Shown: positions 36,201 to 51,200 of the stretch, piece by piece
Numbering within the stretch: the stretch's first letter is position 1
How the letters are laid out: every line of letters begins with the position of its first letter
DNA from: Comamonas testosteroni TK102
GTDB taxonomy: Bacteria; Pseudomonadota; Gammaproteobacteria; Burkholderiales; Burkholderiaceae_C
NCBI RefSeq assembly: GCF_000739375.1
Contig: NZ_CP006704.1
Span: 3,906,001-3,970,000 of the forward strand
Direction of reading: 5' to 3'
DNA length: 64,000 bases
Program-made: the position numbers and the translations under genes
The notes under the pieces: generated by a model
What the model saw: only the letters and a program-made list of their open reading frames with translations
What the model was told of the DNA's origin: nothing
Databases searched by the model: none

Positions 36201-39200
36201 CCTCGCCCTTGGTGACGGCATTGGGGTTGGAGGTGTAGCTGTAGCTTCCGTCCTTGTTCAGGCTCAGGGTGCCGTACTGGCCCACGATCGTGAAGCCGCT
36301 GGCGTTGGCGGTACCCTGCGCGCTGCTGCTGTTGCTCACGCCCACCACGGCGCCGCCCGCATTCCAGCCGTCGGCACCGGCCTTGTCGTTGGCCAGAACG
36401 CCTGCGGCGGCTGCCACGGTCAGAGTCGAGCCTTCGCTGACGTTGCCCGAGTCGTTGGCCGCCACCGGGGTGTCGTCCACGATGGTGACCGTGACGGTGT
36501 TGGTGACGGTGTTGCCGTTGGCGTCCTTCGCGGTGTACGTGAAGCTATTGGTCTCTGCCTGGCCGGCCACGTCCGTGGTCGCCGAAGTCAGCGTGAAGGT
36601 GTAAGTGCCGTCCGCCTTGACCGTGTAGGTGCCGTTGGCCGTCGTGCCCGAGGCCGCCTGCGCCGTCCAGCCCGACTGAAGGCTCAGGCTGCCGCTGTAG
36701 ACGTTGCCTTGTCCGGCGCTCGTGCCGCCGGCCAGGCCTGCTTCGGTGACCGATCCGCCCGTGGTGGTCACGGGGGTGCCGGTCACGTCGGCCACGTTGA
36801 TCATCAGGGTGGCGGTGCTCAGGTCACCGTCGCCGTCCTTGACGGTGTAGGTGAACACGTCTGCCTCGCCCTTGGTGACGGCATTGGGGTTGGAGGTGTA
36901 GCTGTAGCTTCCGTCCTTGTTCAGGCTCAGGGTGCCGTACTGGCCCACGATCGTGAAGCCGCTGGCGTTGGCGGTACCCTGCACGCTGCTGCTGTTGCTC
37001 ACGCCCACCACGGCGCCGCCCGCATTCCAGTCGTCGGCACCGGCCTTGTCGTTGGCCAGAACGCCTGCGGCGGCTGCCACGGTCAGGGTCGAGCCTTCGC
37101 TGACGTTGCCCGTGTCGGGCTTGGCTTCGGGAGCCGTGTCGGTGATGAGCACGACCAGGTTGTCGGACTTGCTCTGGTTGGCCGCATCGGTGACGGTGAC
37201 CGTGAAGCTGTCCTTGACGGAGTCGTCGCCAGCGGTGTGGTCCTTGGCCGTGCCGTCTTGCTGGTAGCTATAGCTGATCTTGCCGGTGCTGGCGTCGTAG
37301 CCAGTCAGCGTGAGCTTGCCTTCGGTGCCGGTGATGACACGCGGGGTGGTGCCCAGCGCTTGCAGCTCGGCCACGGTGAGTGTGACGTTGCCGATCTGGA
37401 CGCTGGCCAGGCCTTCGGGAGCGGAGACGCTCAGCTCGCCGGTGACCGGCTGGGTGGCGTTCTCGGCGATGCTGACGTTGCCGGCTGCGGCTCCGTTGGC
37501 GTCAGGGATGGTCACGCCCGGCACACCATCGGTGTGGCCGTTGATGGTGACCGTGATGGTGGTGGTGCTGAGGTCGCCGTCGGCGTCCCGGATCGTGTAG
37601 CTGAAGGTGTCCTCGAGCTTTTGGCCATCGAGCAACGCGTTCACGCGTGGGTCGTTGTTGTTGAGCTCGTAGGTGTAGCTGCCGTCGGCCTTGAGCACGA
37701 TCGTGCCGTACTCGCCGCTGACTGTGGTGTTGACGCTGCCGCTGACGTTCTGGCCGCCAGTGACGGTGCCCTTGGCCACGCCCACGACGTTGGTGGCATC
37801 CGCTCCCAGGCTGTCGGCGCCGGTGCCGCTGATGACGTTGCCGCTGGCGCTCAGCCCGGTGTCTTCCGTGACGGAGGCCGTGTCGGGCTTGGCTTCGGGA
37901 GCCGTGTCGGTGATGAGCACGACCAGGTTGTCGGACTTGCTCTGGTTGGCCGCATCGGTGACGGTGACCGTGAAGCTGTCCTTGACGGAGTCGTCGCCAG
38001 CGGTGTGGTCCTTGGCCGTGCCGTCTTGCTGGTAGCTATAGCTGATCTTGCCGGTGCTGGCGTCGTAGCCAGTCAGCGTGAGCTTGCCTTCGGTGCCGGT
38101 GATGACACGCGGGGTGGTGCCCAGCGCTTGCAGCTCGGCCACGGTGAGTGTGACGTTGCCGATCTGGACGCTGGCCAGGCCTTCGGGAGCGGAGACGCTC
38201 AGCTCGCCGGTGACCGGCTGGGTGGCGTTCTCGGCGATGCTGACGTTGCCGGCTGCGGCTCCGTTGGCGTCAGGGATGGTCACGCCCGGCACACCATCGG
38301 TGTGGCCGTTGATGGTGACCGTGATGGTGGTGGTGCTGAGGTCGCCGTCGGCGTCCCGGATCGTGTAGCTGAAGGTGTCCTCGAGCTTTTGGCCATCGAG
38401 CAACGCGTTCACGCGTGGGTCGTTGTTGTTGAGCTCGTAGGTGTAGCTGCCGTCGGCCTTGAGCACGATCGTGCCGTACTCGCCGCTGACTGTGGTGTTG
38501 ACGCTGCCGCTGACGTTCTGGCCGCCAGTGACGGTGCCCTTGGCCACGCCCACGACGTTGGTGGCATCCGCTCCCAGGCTGTCGGCGCCGGTGCCGCTGA
38601 TGACGTTGCCGCTGGCGCTCAGCCCGGTGTCTTCCGTGACGGAGGCCGTGTCGGGCTTGGCTTCGGGAGCCGTGTCGGTGATGAGCACGACCAGGTTGTC
38701 GGACTTGCTCTGGTTGGCCGCATCGGTGACGGTGACCGTGAAGCTGTCCTTGACGGAGTCGTCGCCAGCGGTGTGGTCCTTGGCCGTGCCGTCTTGCTGG
38801 TAGCTATAGCTGATCTTGCCGGTGCTGGCGTCGTAGCCAGTCAGCGTGAGCTTGCCTTCGGTGCCGGTGATGACACGCGGGGTGGTGCCCAGCGCTTGCA
38901 GCTCGGCCACGGTGAGTGTGACGTTGCCGATCTGGACGCTGGCCAGGCCTTCGGGAGCGGAGACGCTCAGCTCGCCGGTGACCGGCTGGGTGGCGTTCTC
39001 GGCGATGCTGACGTTGCCGGCTGCGGCTCCGTTGGCGTCAGGGATGGTCACGCCCGGCACACCATCGGTGTGGCCGTTGATGGTGACCGTGATGGTGGTG
39101 GTGCTGAGGTCGCCGTCGGCGTCCCGGATCGTGTAGCTGAAGGTGTCCTCGAGCTTTTGGCCATCGAGCAACGCGTTCACGCGTGGGTCGTTGTTGTTGA

Positions 39201-42200
39201 GCTCGTAGGTGTAGCTGCCGTCGGCCTTGAGCACGATCGTGCCGTACTCGCCGCTGACTGTGGTGTTGACGCTGCCGCTGACGTTCTGGCCGCCAGTGAC
39301 GGTGCCCTTGGCCACGCCCACGACGTTGGTGGCATCCGCTCCCAGGCTGTCGGCGCCGGTGCCGCTGATGACGTTGCCGCTGGCGCTCAGCCCGGTGTCT
39401 TCCGTGACGGAGGCCGTGTCGGGCTTGGCTTCGGGAGCCGTGTCGGTGATGAGCACGACCAGGTTGTCGGACTTGCTCTGGTTGGCCGCATCGGTGACGG
39501 TGACCGTGAAGCTGTCCTTGACGGAGTCGTCGCCAGCGGTGTGGTCCTTGGCCGTGCCGTCTTGCTGGTAGCTATAGCTGATCTTGCCGGTGCTGGCGTC
39601 GTAGCCAGTCAGCGTGAGCTTGCCTTCGGTGCCGGTGATGACACGCGGGGTGGTGCCCAGCGCTTGCAGCTCGGCCACGGTGAGTGTGACGTTGCCGATC
39701 TGGACGCTGGCCAGGCCTTCGGGAGCGGAGACGCTCAGCTCGCCGGTGACCGGCTGGGTGGCGTTCTCGGCGATGCTGACGTTGCCGGCTGCGGCTCCGT
39801 TGGCGTCAGGGATGGTCACGCCCGGCACACCATCGGTGTGGCCGTTGATGGTGACCGTGATGGTGGTGGTGCTGAGGTCGCCGTCGGCGTCCCGGATCGT
39901 GTAGCTGAAGGTGTCCTCGAGCTTTTGGCCATCGAGCAACGCGTTCACGCGTGGGTCGTTGTTGTTGAGCTCGTAGGTGTAGCTGCCGTCGGCCTTGAGC
40001 ACGATCGTGCCGTACTCGCCGCTGACTGTGGTGTTGACGCTGCCGCTGACGTTCTGGCCGCCAGTGACGGTGCCCTTGGCCACGCCCACGACGTTGGTGG
40101 CATCCGCTCCCAGGCTGTCGGCGCCGGTGCCGCTGATGACGTTGCCGCTGGCGCTCAGCCCGGTGTCTTCCGTGACGGAGGCCGTGTCGGGCTTGGCTTC
40201 GGGAGCCGTGTCGGTGATGAGCACGACCAGGTTGTCGGACTTGCTCTGGTTGGCCGCATCGGTGACGGTGACCGTGAAGCTGTCCTTGACGGAGTCGTCG
40301 CCAGCGGTGTGGTCCTTGGCCGTGCCGTCTTGCTGGTAGCTATAGCTGATCTTGCCGGTGCTGGCGTCGTAGCCAGTCAGCGTGAGCTTGCCTTCGGTGC
40401 CGGTGATGACACGCGGGGTGGTGCCCAGCGCTTGCAGCTCGGCCACGGTGAGTGTGACGTTGCCGATCTGGACGCTGGCCAGGCCTTCGGGAGCGGAGAC
40501 GCTCAGCTCGCCGGTGACCGGCTGGGTGGCGTTCTCGGCGATGCTGACGTTGCCGGCTGCGGCTCCGTTGGCGTCAGGGATGGTCACGCCCGGCACACCA
40601 TCGGTGTGGCCGTTGATGGTGACCGTGATGGTGGTGGTGCTGAGGTCGCCGTCGGCGTCCCGGATCGTGTAGCTGAAGGTGTCCTCGAGCTTTTGGCCAT
40701 CGAGCAACGCGTTCACGCGTGGGTCGTTGTTGTTGAGCTCGTAGGTGTAGCTGCCGTCGGCCTTGAGCACGATCGTGCCGTACTCGCCGCTGACTGTGGT
40801 GTTGACGCTGCCGCTGACGTTCTGGCCGCCAGTGACGGTGCCCTTGGCCACGCCCACGACGTTGGTGGCATCCGCTCCCAGGCTGTCGGCGCCGGTGCCG
40901 CTGATGACGTTGCCGCTGGCGCTCAGCCCGGTGTCTTCCGTGACGGAGGCCGTGTCGGGCTTGGCTTCGGGAGCCGTGTCGGTGATGAGCACGACCAGGT
41001 TGTCGGACTTGCTCTGGTTGGCCGCATCGGTGACGGTGACCGTGAAGCTGTCCTTGACGGAGTCGTCGCCAGCGGTGTGGTCCTTGGCCGTGCCGTCTTG
41101 CTGGTAGCTATAGCTGATCTTGCCGGTGCTGGCGTCGTAGCCAGTCAGCGTGAGCTTGCCTTCGGTGCCGGTGATGACACGCGGGGTGGTGCCCAGCGCT
41201 TGCAGCTCGGCCACGGTGAGTGTGACGTTGCCGATCTGGACGCTGGCCAGGCCTTCGGGAGCGGAGACGCTCAGCTCGCCGGTGACCGGCTGGGTGGCGT
41301 TCTCGGCGATGCTGACGTTGCCGGCTGCGGCTCCGTTGGCGTCAGGGATGGTCACGCCCGGCACACCATCGGTGTGGCCGTTGATGGTGACCGTGATGGT
41401 GGTGGTGCTGAGGTCGCCGTCGGCGTCCCGGATCGTGTAGCTGAAGGTGTCCTCGAGCTTTTGGCCATCGAGCAACGCGTTCACGCGTGGGTCGTTGTTG
41501 TTGAGCTCGTAGGTGTAGCTGCCGTCGGCCTTGAGCACGATCGTGCCGTACTCGCCGCTGACTGTGGTGTTGACGCTGCCGCTGACGTTCTGGCCGCCAG
41601 TGACGGTGCCCTTGGCCACGCCCACGACGTTGGTGGCATCCGCTCCCAGGCTGTCGGCGCCGGTGCCGCTGATGACGTTGCCGCTGGCGCTCAGCCCGGT
41701 GTCTTCCGTGACGGAGGCCGTGTCGGGCTTGGCTTCGGGAGCCGTGTCGGTGATGAGCACGACCAGGTTGTCGGACTTGCTCTGGTTGGCCGCATCGGTG
41801 ACGGTGACCGTGAAGCTGTCCTTGACGGAGTCGTCGCCAGCGGTGTGGTCCTTGGCCGTGCCGTCTTGCTGGTAGCTATAGCTGATCTTGCCGGTGCTGG
41901 CGTCGTAGCCAGTCAGCGTGAGCTTGCCTTCGGTGCCGGTGATGACACGCGGGGTGGTGCCCAGCGCTTGCAGCTCGGCCACGGTGAGTGTGACGTTGCC
42001 GATCTGGACGCTGGCCAGGCCTTCGGGAGCGGAGACGCTCAGCTCGCCGGTGACCGGCTGGGTGGCGTTCTCGGCGATGCTGACGTTGCCGGCTGCGGCT
42101 CCGTTGGCGTCAGGGATGGTCACGCCCGGCACACCATCGGTGTGGCCGTTGATGGTGACCGTGATGGTGGTGGTGCTGAGGTCGCCGTCGGCGTCCCGGA

Positions 42201-45200
42201 TCGTGTAGCTGAAGGTGTCCTCGAGCTTTTGGCCATCGAGCAACGCGTTCACGCGTGGGTCGTTGTTGTTGAGCTCGTAGGTGTAGCTGCCGTCGGCCTT
42301 GAGCACGATCGTGCCGTACTCGCCGCTGACTGTGGTGTTGACGCTGCCGCTGACGTTCTGGCCGCCAGTGACGGTGCCCTTGGCCACGCCCACGACGTTG
42401 GTGGCATCCGCTCCCAGGCTGTCGGCGCCGGTGCCGCTGATGACGTTGCCGCTGGCGCTCAGCCCGGTGTCTTCCGTGACGGAGGCCGTGTCGGGCTTGG
42501 CTTCGGGAGCCGTGTCGGTGATGAGCACGACCAGGTTGTCGGACTTGCTCTGGTTGGCCGCATCGGTGACGGTGACCGTGAAGCTGTCCTTGACGGAGTC
42601 GTCGCCAGCGGTGTGGTCCTTGGCCGTGCCGTCTTGCTGGTAGCTATAGCTGATCTTGCCGGTGCTGGCGTCGTAGCCAGTCAGCGTGAGCTTGCCTTCG
42701 GTGCCGGTGATGACACGCGGGGTGGTGCCCAGCGCTTGCAGCTCGGCCACGGTGAGTGTGACGTTGCCGATCTGGACGCTGGCCAGGCCTTCGGGAGCGG
42801 AGACGCTCAGCTCGCCGGTGACCGGCTGGGTGGCGTTCTCGGCGATGCTGACGTTGCCGGCTGCGGCTCCGTTGGCGTCAGGGATGGTCACGCCCGGCAC
42901 ACCATCGGTGTGGCCGTTGATGGTGACCGTGATGGTGGTGGTGCTGAGGTCGCCGTCGGCGTCCCGGATCGTGTAGCTGAAGGTGTCCTCGAGCTTTTGG
43001 CCATCGAGCAACGCGTTCACGCGTGGGTCGTTGTTGTTGAGCTCGTAGGTGTAGCTGCCGTCGGCCTTGAGCACGATCGTGCCGTACTCGCCGCTGACTG
43101 TGGTGTTGACGCTGCCGCTGACGTTCTGGCCGCCAGTGACGGTGCCCTTGGCCACGCCCACGACGTTGGTGGCATCCGCTCCCAGGCTGTCGGCGCCGGT
43201 GCCGCTGATGACGTTGCCGCTGGCGCTCAGCCCGGTGTCTTCCGTGACGGAGGCCGTGTCGGGCTTGGCTTCGGGAGCCGTGTCGGTGATGAGCACGACC
43301 AGGTTGTCGGACTTGCTCTGGTTGGCCGCATCGGTGACGGTGACCGTGAAGCTGTCCTTGACGGAGTCGTCGCCAGCGGTGTGGTCCTTGGCCGTGCCGT
43401 CTTGCTGGTAGCTATAGCTGATCTTGCCGGTGCTGGCGTCGTAGCCAGTCAGCGTGAGCCTGCCTTCGGTGCCGGTGATGACACGCGGGGTGGTGCCCAG
43501 CGCTTGCAGCTCGGCCACGGTGAGTGTGACGTTGCCGATCTGGACGCTGGCCAGGCCTTCGGGAGCGGAGACGCTCAGCTCGCCGGTGACCGGCTGGGTG
43601 GCGTTCTCGGCGATGCTGACGTTGCCGGCTGCGGCTCCGTTGGCGTCAGGGATGGTCACGCCCGGCACACCATCGGTGTGGCCGTTGATGGTGACCGTGA
43701 TGGTGGTGGTGCTGAGGTCGCCGTCGGCGTCCCGGATCGTGTAGCTGAAGGTGTCCTCGAGCTTTTGGCCATCGAGCAACGCGTTCACGCGTGGGTCGTT
43801 GTTGTTGAGCTCGTAGGTGTAGCTGCCGTCGGCCTTGAGCACGATCGTGCCGTACTCGCCGCTGACTGTGGTGTTGACGCTGCCGCTGACGTTCTGGCCG
43901 CCAGTGACGGTGCCCTTGGCCACGCCCACGACGTTGGTGGCATCCGCTCCCAGGCTGTCGGCGCCGGTGCCGCTGATGACGTTGCCGCTGGCGCTCAGCC
44001 CGGTGTCTTCCGTGACGGAGGCCGTGTCGGGCTTGGCTTCGGGAGCCGTGTCGGTGATGAGCACGACCAGGTTGTCGGACTTGCTCTGGTTGGCCGCATC
44101 GGTGACGGTGACCGTGAAGCTGTCCTTGACGGAGTCGTCGCCAGCGGTGTGGTCCTTGGCCGTGCCGTCTTGCTGGTAGCTATAGCTGATCTTGCCGGTG
44201 CTGGCGTCGTAGCCAGTCAGCGTGAGCTTGCCTTCGGTGCCGGTGATGACACGCGGGGTGGTGCCCAGCGCTTGCAGCTCGGCCACGGTGAGTGTGACGT
44301 TGCCGATCTGGACGCTGGCCAGGCCTTCGGGAGCGGAGACGCTCAGCTCGCCGGTGACCGGCTGGGTGGCGTTCTCGGCGATGCTGACGTTGCCGGCTGC
44401 GGCTCCGTTGGCGTCAGGGATGGTCACGCCCGGCACACCATCGGTGTGGCCGTTGATGGTGACCGTGATGGTGGTGGTGCTGAGGTCGCCGTCGGCGTCC
44501 CGGATCGTGTAGCTGAAGGTGTCCTCGAGCTTTTGGCCATCGAGCAACGCGTTCACGCGTGGGTCGTTGTTGTTGAGCTCGTAGGTGTAGCTGCCGTCGG
44601 CCTTGAGCACGATCGTGCCGTACTCGCCGCTGACTGTGGTGTTGACGCTGCCGCTGACGTTCTGGCCGCCAGTGACGGTGCCCTTGGCCACGCCCACGAC
44701 GTTGGTGGCATCCGCTCCCAGGCTGTCGGCGCCGGTGCCGCTGATGACGTTGCCGCTGGCGCTCAGCCCGGTGTCTTCCGTGACGGAGGCCGTGTCGGGC
44801 TTGGCTTCGGGAGCCGTGTCGGTGATGAGCACGACCAGGTTGTCGGACTTGCTCTGGTTGGCCGCATCGGTGACGGTGACCGTGAAGCTGTCCTTGACGG
44901 AGTCGTCGCCAGCGGTGTGGTCCTTGGCCGTGCCGTCTTGCTGGTAGCTATAGCTGATCTTGCCGGTGCTGGCGTCGTAGCCAGTCAGCGTGAGCTTGCC
45001 TTCGGTGCCGGTGATGACACGCGGGGTGGTGCCCAGCGCTTGCAGCTCGGCCACGGTGAGTGTGACGTTGCCGATCTGGACGCTGGCCAGGCCTTCGGGA
45101 GCGGAGACGCTCAGCTCGCCGGTGACCGGCTGGGTGGCGTTCTCGGCGATGCTGACGTTGCCGGCTGCGGCTCCGTTGGCGTCAGGGATGGTCACGCCCG

Positions 45201-48200
45201 GCACACCATCGGTGTGGCCGTTGATGGTGACCGTGATGGTGGTGGTGCTGAGGTCGCCGTCGGCGTCCCGGATCGTGTAGCTGAAGGTGTCCTCGAGCTT
45301 TTGGCCATCGAGCAACGCGTTCACGCGTGGGTCGTTGTTGTTGAGCTCGTAGGTGTAGCTGCCGTCGGCCTTGAGCACGATCGTGCCGTACTCGCCGCTG
45401 ACTGTGGTGTTGACGCTGCCGCTGACGTTCTGGCCGCCAGTGACGGTGCCCTTGGCCACGCCCACGACGTTGGTGGCATCCGCTCCCAGGCTGTCGGCGC
45501 CGGTGCCGCTGATGACGTTGCCGCTGGCGCTCAGCCCGGTGTCTTCCGTGACGGAGGCCGTGTCGGGCTTGGCTTCGGGAGCCGTGTCGGTGATGAGCAC
45601 GACCAGGTTGTCGGACTTGCTCTGGTTGGCCGCATCGGTGACGGTGACCGTGAAGCTGTCCTTGACGGAGTCGTCGCCAGCGGTGTGGTCCTTGGCCGTG
45701 CCGTCTTGCTGGTAGCTATAGCTGATCTTGCCGGTGCTGGCGTCGTAGCCAGTCAGCGTGAGCTTGCCTTCGGTGCCGGTGATGACACGCGGGGTGGTGC
45801 CCAGCGCTTGCAGCTCGGCCACGGTGAGTGTGACGTTGCCGATCTGGACGCTGGCCAGGCCTTCGGGAGCGGAGACGCTCAGCTCGCCGGTGACCGGCTG
45901 GGTGGCGTTCTCGGCGATGCTGACGTTGCCGGCTGCGGCTCCGTTGGCGTCAGGGATGGTCACGCCCGGCACACCATCGGTGTGGCCGTTGATGGTGACC
46001 GTGATGGTGGTGGTGCTGAGGTCGCCGTCGGCGTCCCGGATCGTGTAGCTGAAGGTGTCCTCGAGCTTTTGGCCATCGAGCAACGCGTTCACGCGTGGGT
46101 CGTTGTTGTTGAGCTCGTAGGTGTAGCTGCCGTCGGCCTTGAGCACGATCGTGCCGTACTCGCCGCTGACTGTGGTGTTGACGCTGCCGCTGACGTTCTG
46201 GCCGCCAGTGACGGTGCCCTTGGCCACGCCCACGACGTTGGTGGCATCCGCTCCCAGGCTGTCGGCGCCGGTGCCGCTGATGACGTTGCCGCTGGCGCTC
46301 AGCCCGGTGTCTTCCGTGACGGAGGCCGTGTCGGGCTTGGCTTCGGGAGCCGTGTCGGTGATGAGCACGACCAGGTTGTCGGACTTGCTCTGGTTGGCCG
46401 CATCGGTGACGGTGACCGTGAAGCTGTCCTTGACGGAGTCGTCGCCAGCGGTGTGGTCCTTGGCCGTGCCGTCTTGCTGGTAGCTATAGCTGATCTTGCC
46501 GGTGCTGGCGTCGTAGCCAGTCAGCGTGAGCTTGCCTTCGGTGCCGGTGATGACACGCGGGGTGGTGCCCAGCGCTTGCAGCTCGGCCACGGTGAGTGTG
46601 ACGTTGCCGATCTGGACGCTGGCCAGGCCTTCGGGAGCGGAGACGCTCAGCTCGCCGGTGACCGGCTGGGTGGCGTTCTCGGCGATGCTGACGTTGCCGG
46701 CTGCGGCTCCGTTGGCGTCAGGGATGGTCACGCCCGGCACACCATCGGTGTGGCCGTTGATGGTGACCGTGATGGTGGTGGTGCTGAGGTCGCCGTCGGC
46801 GTCCCGGATCGTGTAGCTGAAGGTGTCCTCGAGCTTTTGGCCATCGAGCAACGCGTTCACGCGTGGGTCGTTGTTGTTGAGCTCGTAGGTGTAGCTGCCG
46901 TCGGCCTTGAGCACGATCGTGCCGTACTCGCCGCTGACTGTGGTGTTGACGCTGCCGCTGACGTTCTGGCCGCCAGTGACGGTGCCCTTGGCCACGCCCA
47001 CGACGTTGGTGGCATCCGCTCCCAGGCTGTCGGCGCCGGTGCCGCTGATGACGTTGCCGCTGGCGCTCAGCCCGGTGTCTTCCGTGACGGAGGCCGTGTC
47101 GGGCTTGGCTTCGGGAGCCGTGTCGGTGATGAGCACGACCAGGTTGTCGGACTTGCTCTGGTTGGCCGCATCGGTGACGGTGACCGTGAAGCTGTCCTTG
47201 ACGGAGTCGTCGCCAGCGGTGTGGTCCTTGGCCGTGCCGTCTTGCTGGTAGCTATAGCTGATCTTGCCGGTGCTGGCGTCGTAGCCAGTCAGCGTGAGCT
47301 TGCCTTCGGTGCCGGTGATGACACGCGGGGTGGTGCCCAGCGCTTGCAGCTCGGCCACGGTGAGTGTGACGTTGCCGATCTGGACGCTGGCCAGGCCTTC
47401 GGGAGCGGAGACGCTCAGCTCGCCGGTGACCGGCTGGGTGGCGTTCTCGGCGATGCTGACGTTGCCGGCTGCGGCTCCGTTGGCGTCAGGGATGGTCACG
47501 CCCGGCACACCATCGGTGTGGCCGTTGATGGTGACCGTGATGGTGGTGGTGCTGAGGTCGCCGTCGGCGTCCCGGATCGTGTAGCTGAAGGTGTCCTCGA
47601 GCTTTTGGCCATCGAGCAACGCGTTCACGCGTGGGTCGTTGTTGTTGAGCTCGTAGGTGTAGCTGCCGTCGGCCTTGAGCACGATCGTGCCGTACTCGCC
47701 GCTGACTGTGGTGTTGACGCTGCCGCTGACGTTCTGGCCGCCAGTGACGGTGCCCTTGGCCACGCCCACGACGTTGGTGGCATCCGCTCCCAGGCTGTCG
47801 GCGCCGGTGCCGCTGATGACGTTGCCGCTGGCGCTCAGCCCGGTGTCTTCCGTGACGGAGGCCGTGTCGGGCTTGGCTTCGGGAGCCGTGTCGGTGATGA
47901 GCACGACCAGGTTGTCGGACTTGCTCTGGTTGGCCGCATCGGTGACGGTGACCGTGAAGCTGTCCTTGACGGAGTCGTCGCCAGCGGTGTGGTCCTTGGC
48001 CGTGCCGTCTTGCTGGTAGCTATAGCTGATCTTGCCGGTGCTGGCGTCGTAGCCAGTCAGCGTGAGCTTGCCTTCGGTGCCGGTGATGACACGCGGGGTG
48101 GTGCCCAGCGCTTGCAGCTCGGCCACGGTGAGTGTGACGTTGCCGATCTGGACGCTGGCCAGGCCTTCGGGAGCGGAGACGCTCAGCTCGCCGGTGACCG

Positions 48201-51200
48201 GCTGGGTGGCGTTCTCGGCGATGCTGACGTTGCCGGCTGCGGCTCCGTTGGCGTCAGGGATGGTCACGCCCGGCACACCATCGGTGTGGCCGTTGATGGT
48301 GACCGTGATGGTGGTGGTGCTGAGGTCGCCGTCGGCGTCCCGGATCGTGTAGCTGAAGGTGTCCTCGAGCTTTTGGCCATCGAGCAACGCGTTCACGCGT
48401 GGGTCGTTGTTGTTGAGCTCGTAGGTGTAGCTGCCGTCGGCCTTGAGCACGATCGTGCCGTACTCGCCGCTGACTGTGGTGTTGACGCTGCCGCTGACGT
48501 TCTGGCCGCCAGTGACGGTGCCCTTGGCCACGCCCACGACGTTGGTGGCATCCGCTCCCAGGCTGTCGGCGCCGGTGCCGCTGATGACGTTGCCGCTGGC
48601 GCTCAGCCCGGTGTCTTCCGTGACGGAGGCCGTGTCGGGCTTGGCTTCGGGAGCCGTGTCGGTGATGAGCACGACCAGGTTGTCGGACTTGCTCTGGTTG
48701 GCCGCATCGGTGACGGTGACCGTGAAGCTGTCCTTGACGGAGTCGTCGCCAGCGGTGTGGTCCTTGGCCGTGCCGTCTTGCTGGTAGCTATAGCTGATCT
48801 TGCCGGTGCTGGCGTCGTAGCCAGTCAGCGTGAGCCTGCCTTCGGTGCCGGTGATGACACGCGGGGTGGTGCCCAGCGCTTGCAGCTCGGCCACGGTGAG
48901 TGTGACGTTGCCGATCTGGACGCTGGCCAGGCCTTCGGGAGCGGAGACGCTCAGCTCGCCGGTGACCGGCTGGGTGGCGTTCTCGGCGATGCTGACGTTG
49001 CCGGCTGCGGCTCCGTTGGCGTCAGGGATGGTCACGCCCGGCACACCATCGGTGTGGCCGTTGATGGTGACCGTGATGGTGGTGGTGCTGAGGTCGCCGT
49101 CGGCGTCCCGGATCGTGTAGCTGAAGGTGTCCTCGAGCTTTTGGCCATCGAGCAACGCGTTCACGCGTGGGTCGTTGTTGTTGAGCTCGTAGGTGTAGCT
49201 GCCGTCGGCCTTGAGCACGATCGTGCCGTACTCGCCGCTGACTGTGGTGTTGACGCTGCCGCTGACGTTCTGGCCGCCAGTGACGGTGCCCTTGGCCACG
49301 CCCACGACGTTGGTGGCATCCGCTCCCAGGCTGTCGGCGCCGGTGCCGCTGATGACGTTGCCGCTGGCGCTCAGCCCGGTGTCTTCCGTGACGGAGGCCG
49401 TGTCGGGCTTGGCTTCGGGAGCCGTGTCGGTGATGAGCACGACCAGGTTGTCGGACTTGCTCTGGTTGGCCGCATCGGTGACGGTGACCGTGAAGCTGTC
49501 CTTGACGGAGTCGTCGCCAGCGGTGTGGTCCTTGGCCGTGCCGTCTTGCTGGTAGCTATAGCTGATCTTGCCGGTGCTGGCGTCGTAGCCAGTCAGCGTG
49601 AGCTTGCCTTCGGTGCCGGTGATGACACGCGGGGTGGTGCCCAGCGCTTGCAGCTCGGCCACGGTGAGTGTGACGTTGCCGATCTGGACGCTGGCCAGGC
49701 CTTCGGGAGCGGAGACGCTCAGCTCGCCGGTGACCGGCTGGGTGGCGTTCTCGGCGATGCTGACGTTGCCGGCTGCGGCTCCGTTGGCGTCAGGGATGGT
49801 CACGCCCGGCACACCATCGGTGTGGCCGTTGATGGTGACCGTGATGGTGGTGGTGCTGAGGTCGCCGTCGGCGTCCCGGATCGTGTAGCTGAAGGTGTCC
49901 TCGAGCTTTTGGCCATCGAGCAACGCGTTCACGCGTGGGTCGTTGTTGTTGAGCTCGTAGGTGTAGCTGCCGTCGGCCTTGAGCACGATCGTGCCGTACT
50001 CGCCGCTGACTGTGGTGTTGACGCTGCCGCTGACGTTCTGGCCGCCAGTGACGGTGCCCTTGGCCACGCCCACGACGTTGGTGGCATCCGCTCCCAGGCT
50101 GTCGGCGCCGGTGCCGCTGATGACGTTGCCGCTGGCGCTCAGCCCGGTGTCTTCCGTGACGGAGGCCGTGTCGGGCTTGGCTTCGGGAGCCGTGTCGGTG
50201 ATGAGCACGACCAGGTTGTCGGACTTGCTCTGGTTGGCCGCATCGGTGACGGTGACCGTGAAGCTGTCCTTGACGGAGTCGTCGCCAGCGGTGTGGTCCT
50301 TGGCCGTGCCGTCTTGCTGGTAGCTATAGCTGATCTTGCCGGTGCTGGCGTCGTAGCCAGTCAGCGTGAGCTTGCCTTCGGTGCCGGTGATGACACGCGG
50401 GGTGGTGCCCAGCGCTTGCAGCTCGGCCACGGTGAGTGTGACGTTGCCGATCTGGACGCTGGCCAGGCCTTCGGGAGCGGAGACGCTCAGCTCGCCGGTG
50501 ACCGGCTGGGTGGCGTTCTCGGCGATGCTGACGTTGCCGGCTGCGGCTCCGTTGGCGTCAGGGATGGTCACGCCCGGCACACCATCGGTGTGGCCGTTGA
50601 TGGTGACCGTGATGGTGGTGGTGCTGAGGTCGCCGTCGGCGTCCCGGATCGTGTAGCTGAAGGTGTCCTCGAGCTTTTGGCCATCGAGCAACGCGTTCAC
50701 GCGTGGGTCGTTGTTGTTGAGCTCGTAGGTGTAGCTGCCGTCGGCCTTGAGCACGATCGTGCCGTACTCGCCGCTGACTGTGGTGTTGACGCTGCCGCTG
50801 ACGTTCTGGCCGCCAGTGACGGTGCCCTTGGCCACGCCCACGACGTTGGTGGCATCCGCTCCCAGGCTGTCGGCGCCGGTGCCGCTGATGACGTTGCCGC
50901 TGGCGCTCAGCCCGGTGTCTTCCGTGACGGAGGCCGTGTCGGGCTTGGCTTCGGGAGCCGTGTCGGTGATGAGCACGACCAGGTTGTCGGACTTGCTCTG
51001 GTTGGCCGCATCGGTGACGGTGACCGTGAAGCTGTCCTTGACGGAGTCGTCGCCAGCGGTGTGGTCCTTGGCCGTGCCGTCTTGCTGGTAGCTATAGCTG
51101 ATCTTGCCGGTGCTGGCGTCGTAGCCAGTCAGCGTGAGCTTGCCTTCGGTGCCGGTGATGACACGCGGGGTGGTGCCCAGCGCTTGCAGCTCGGCCACGG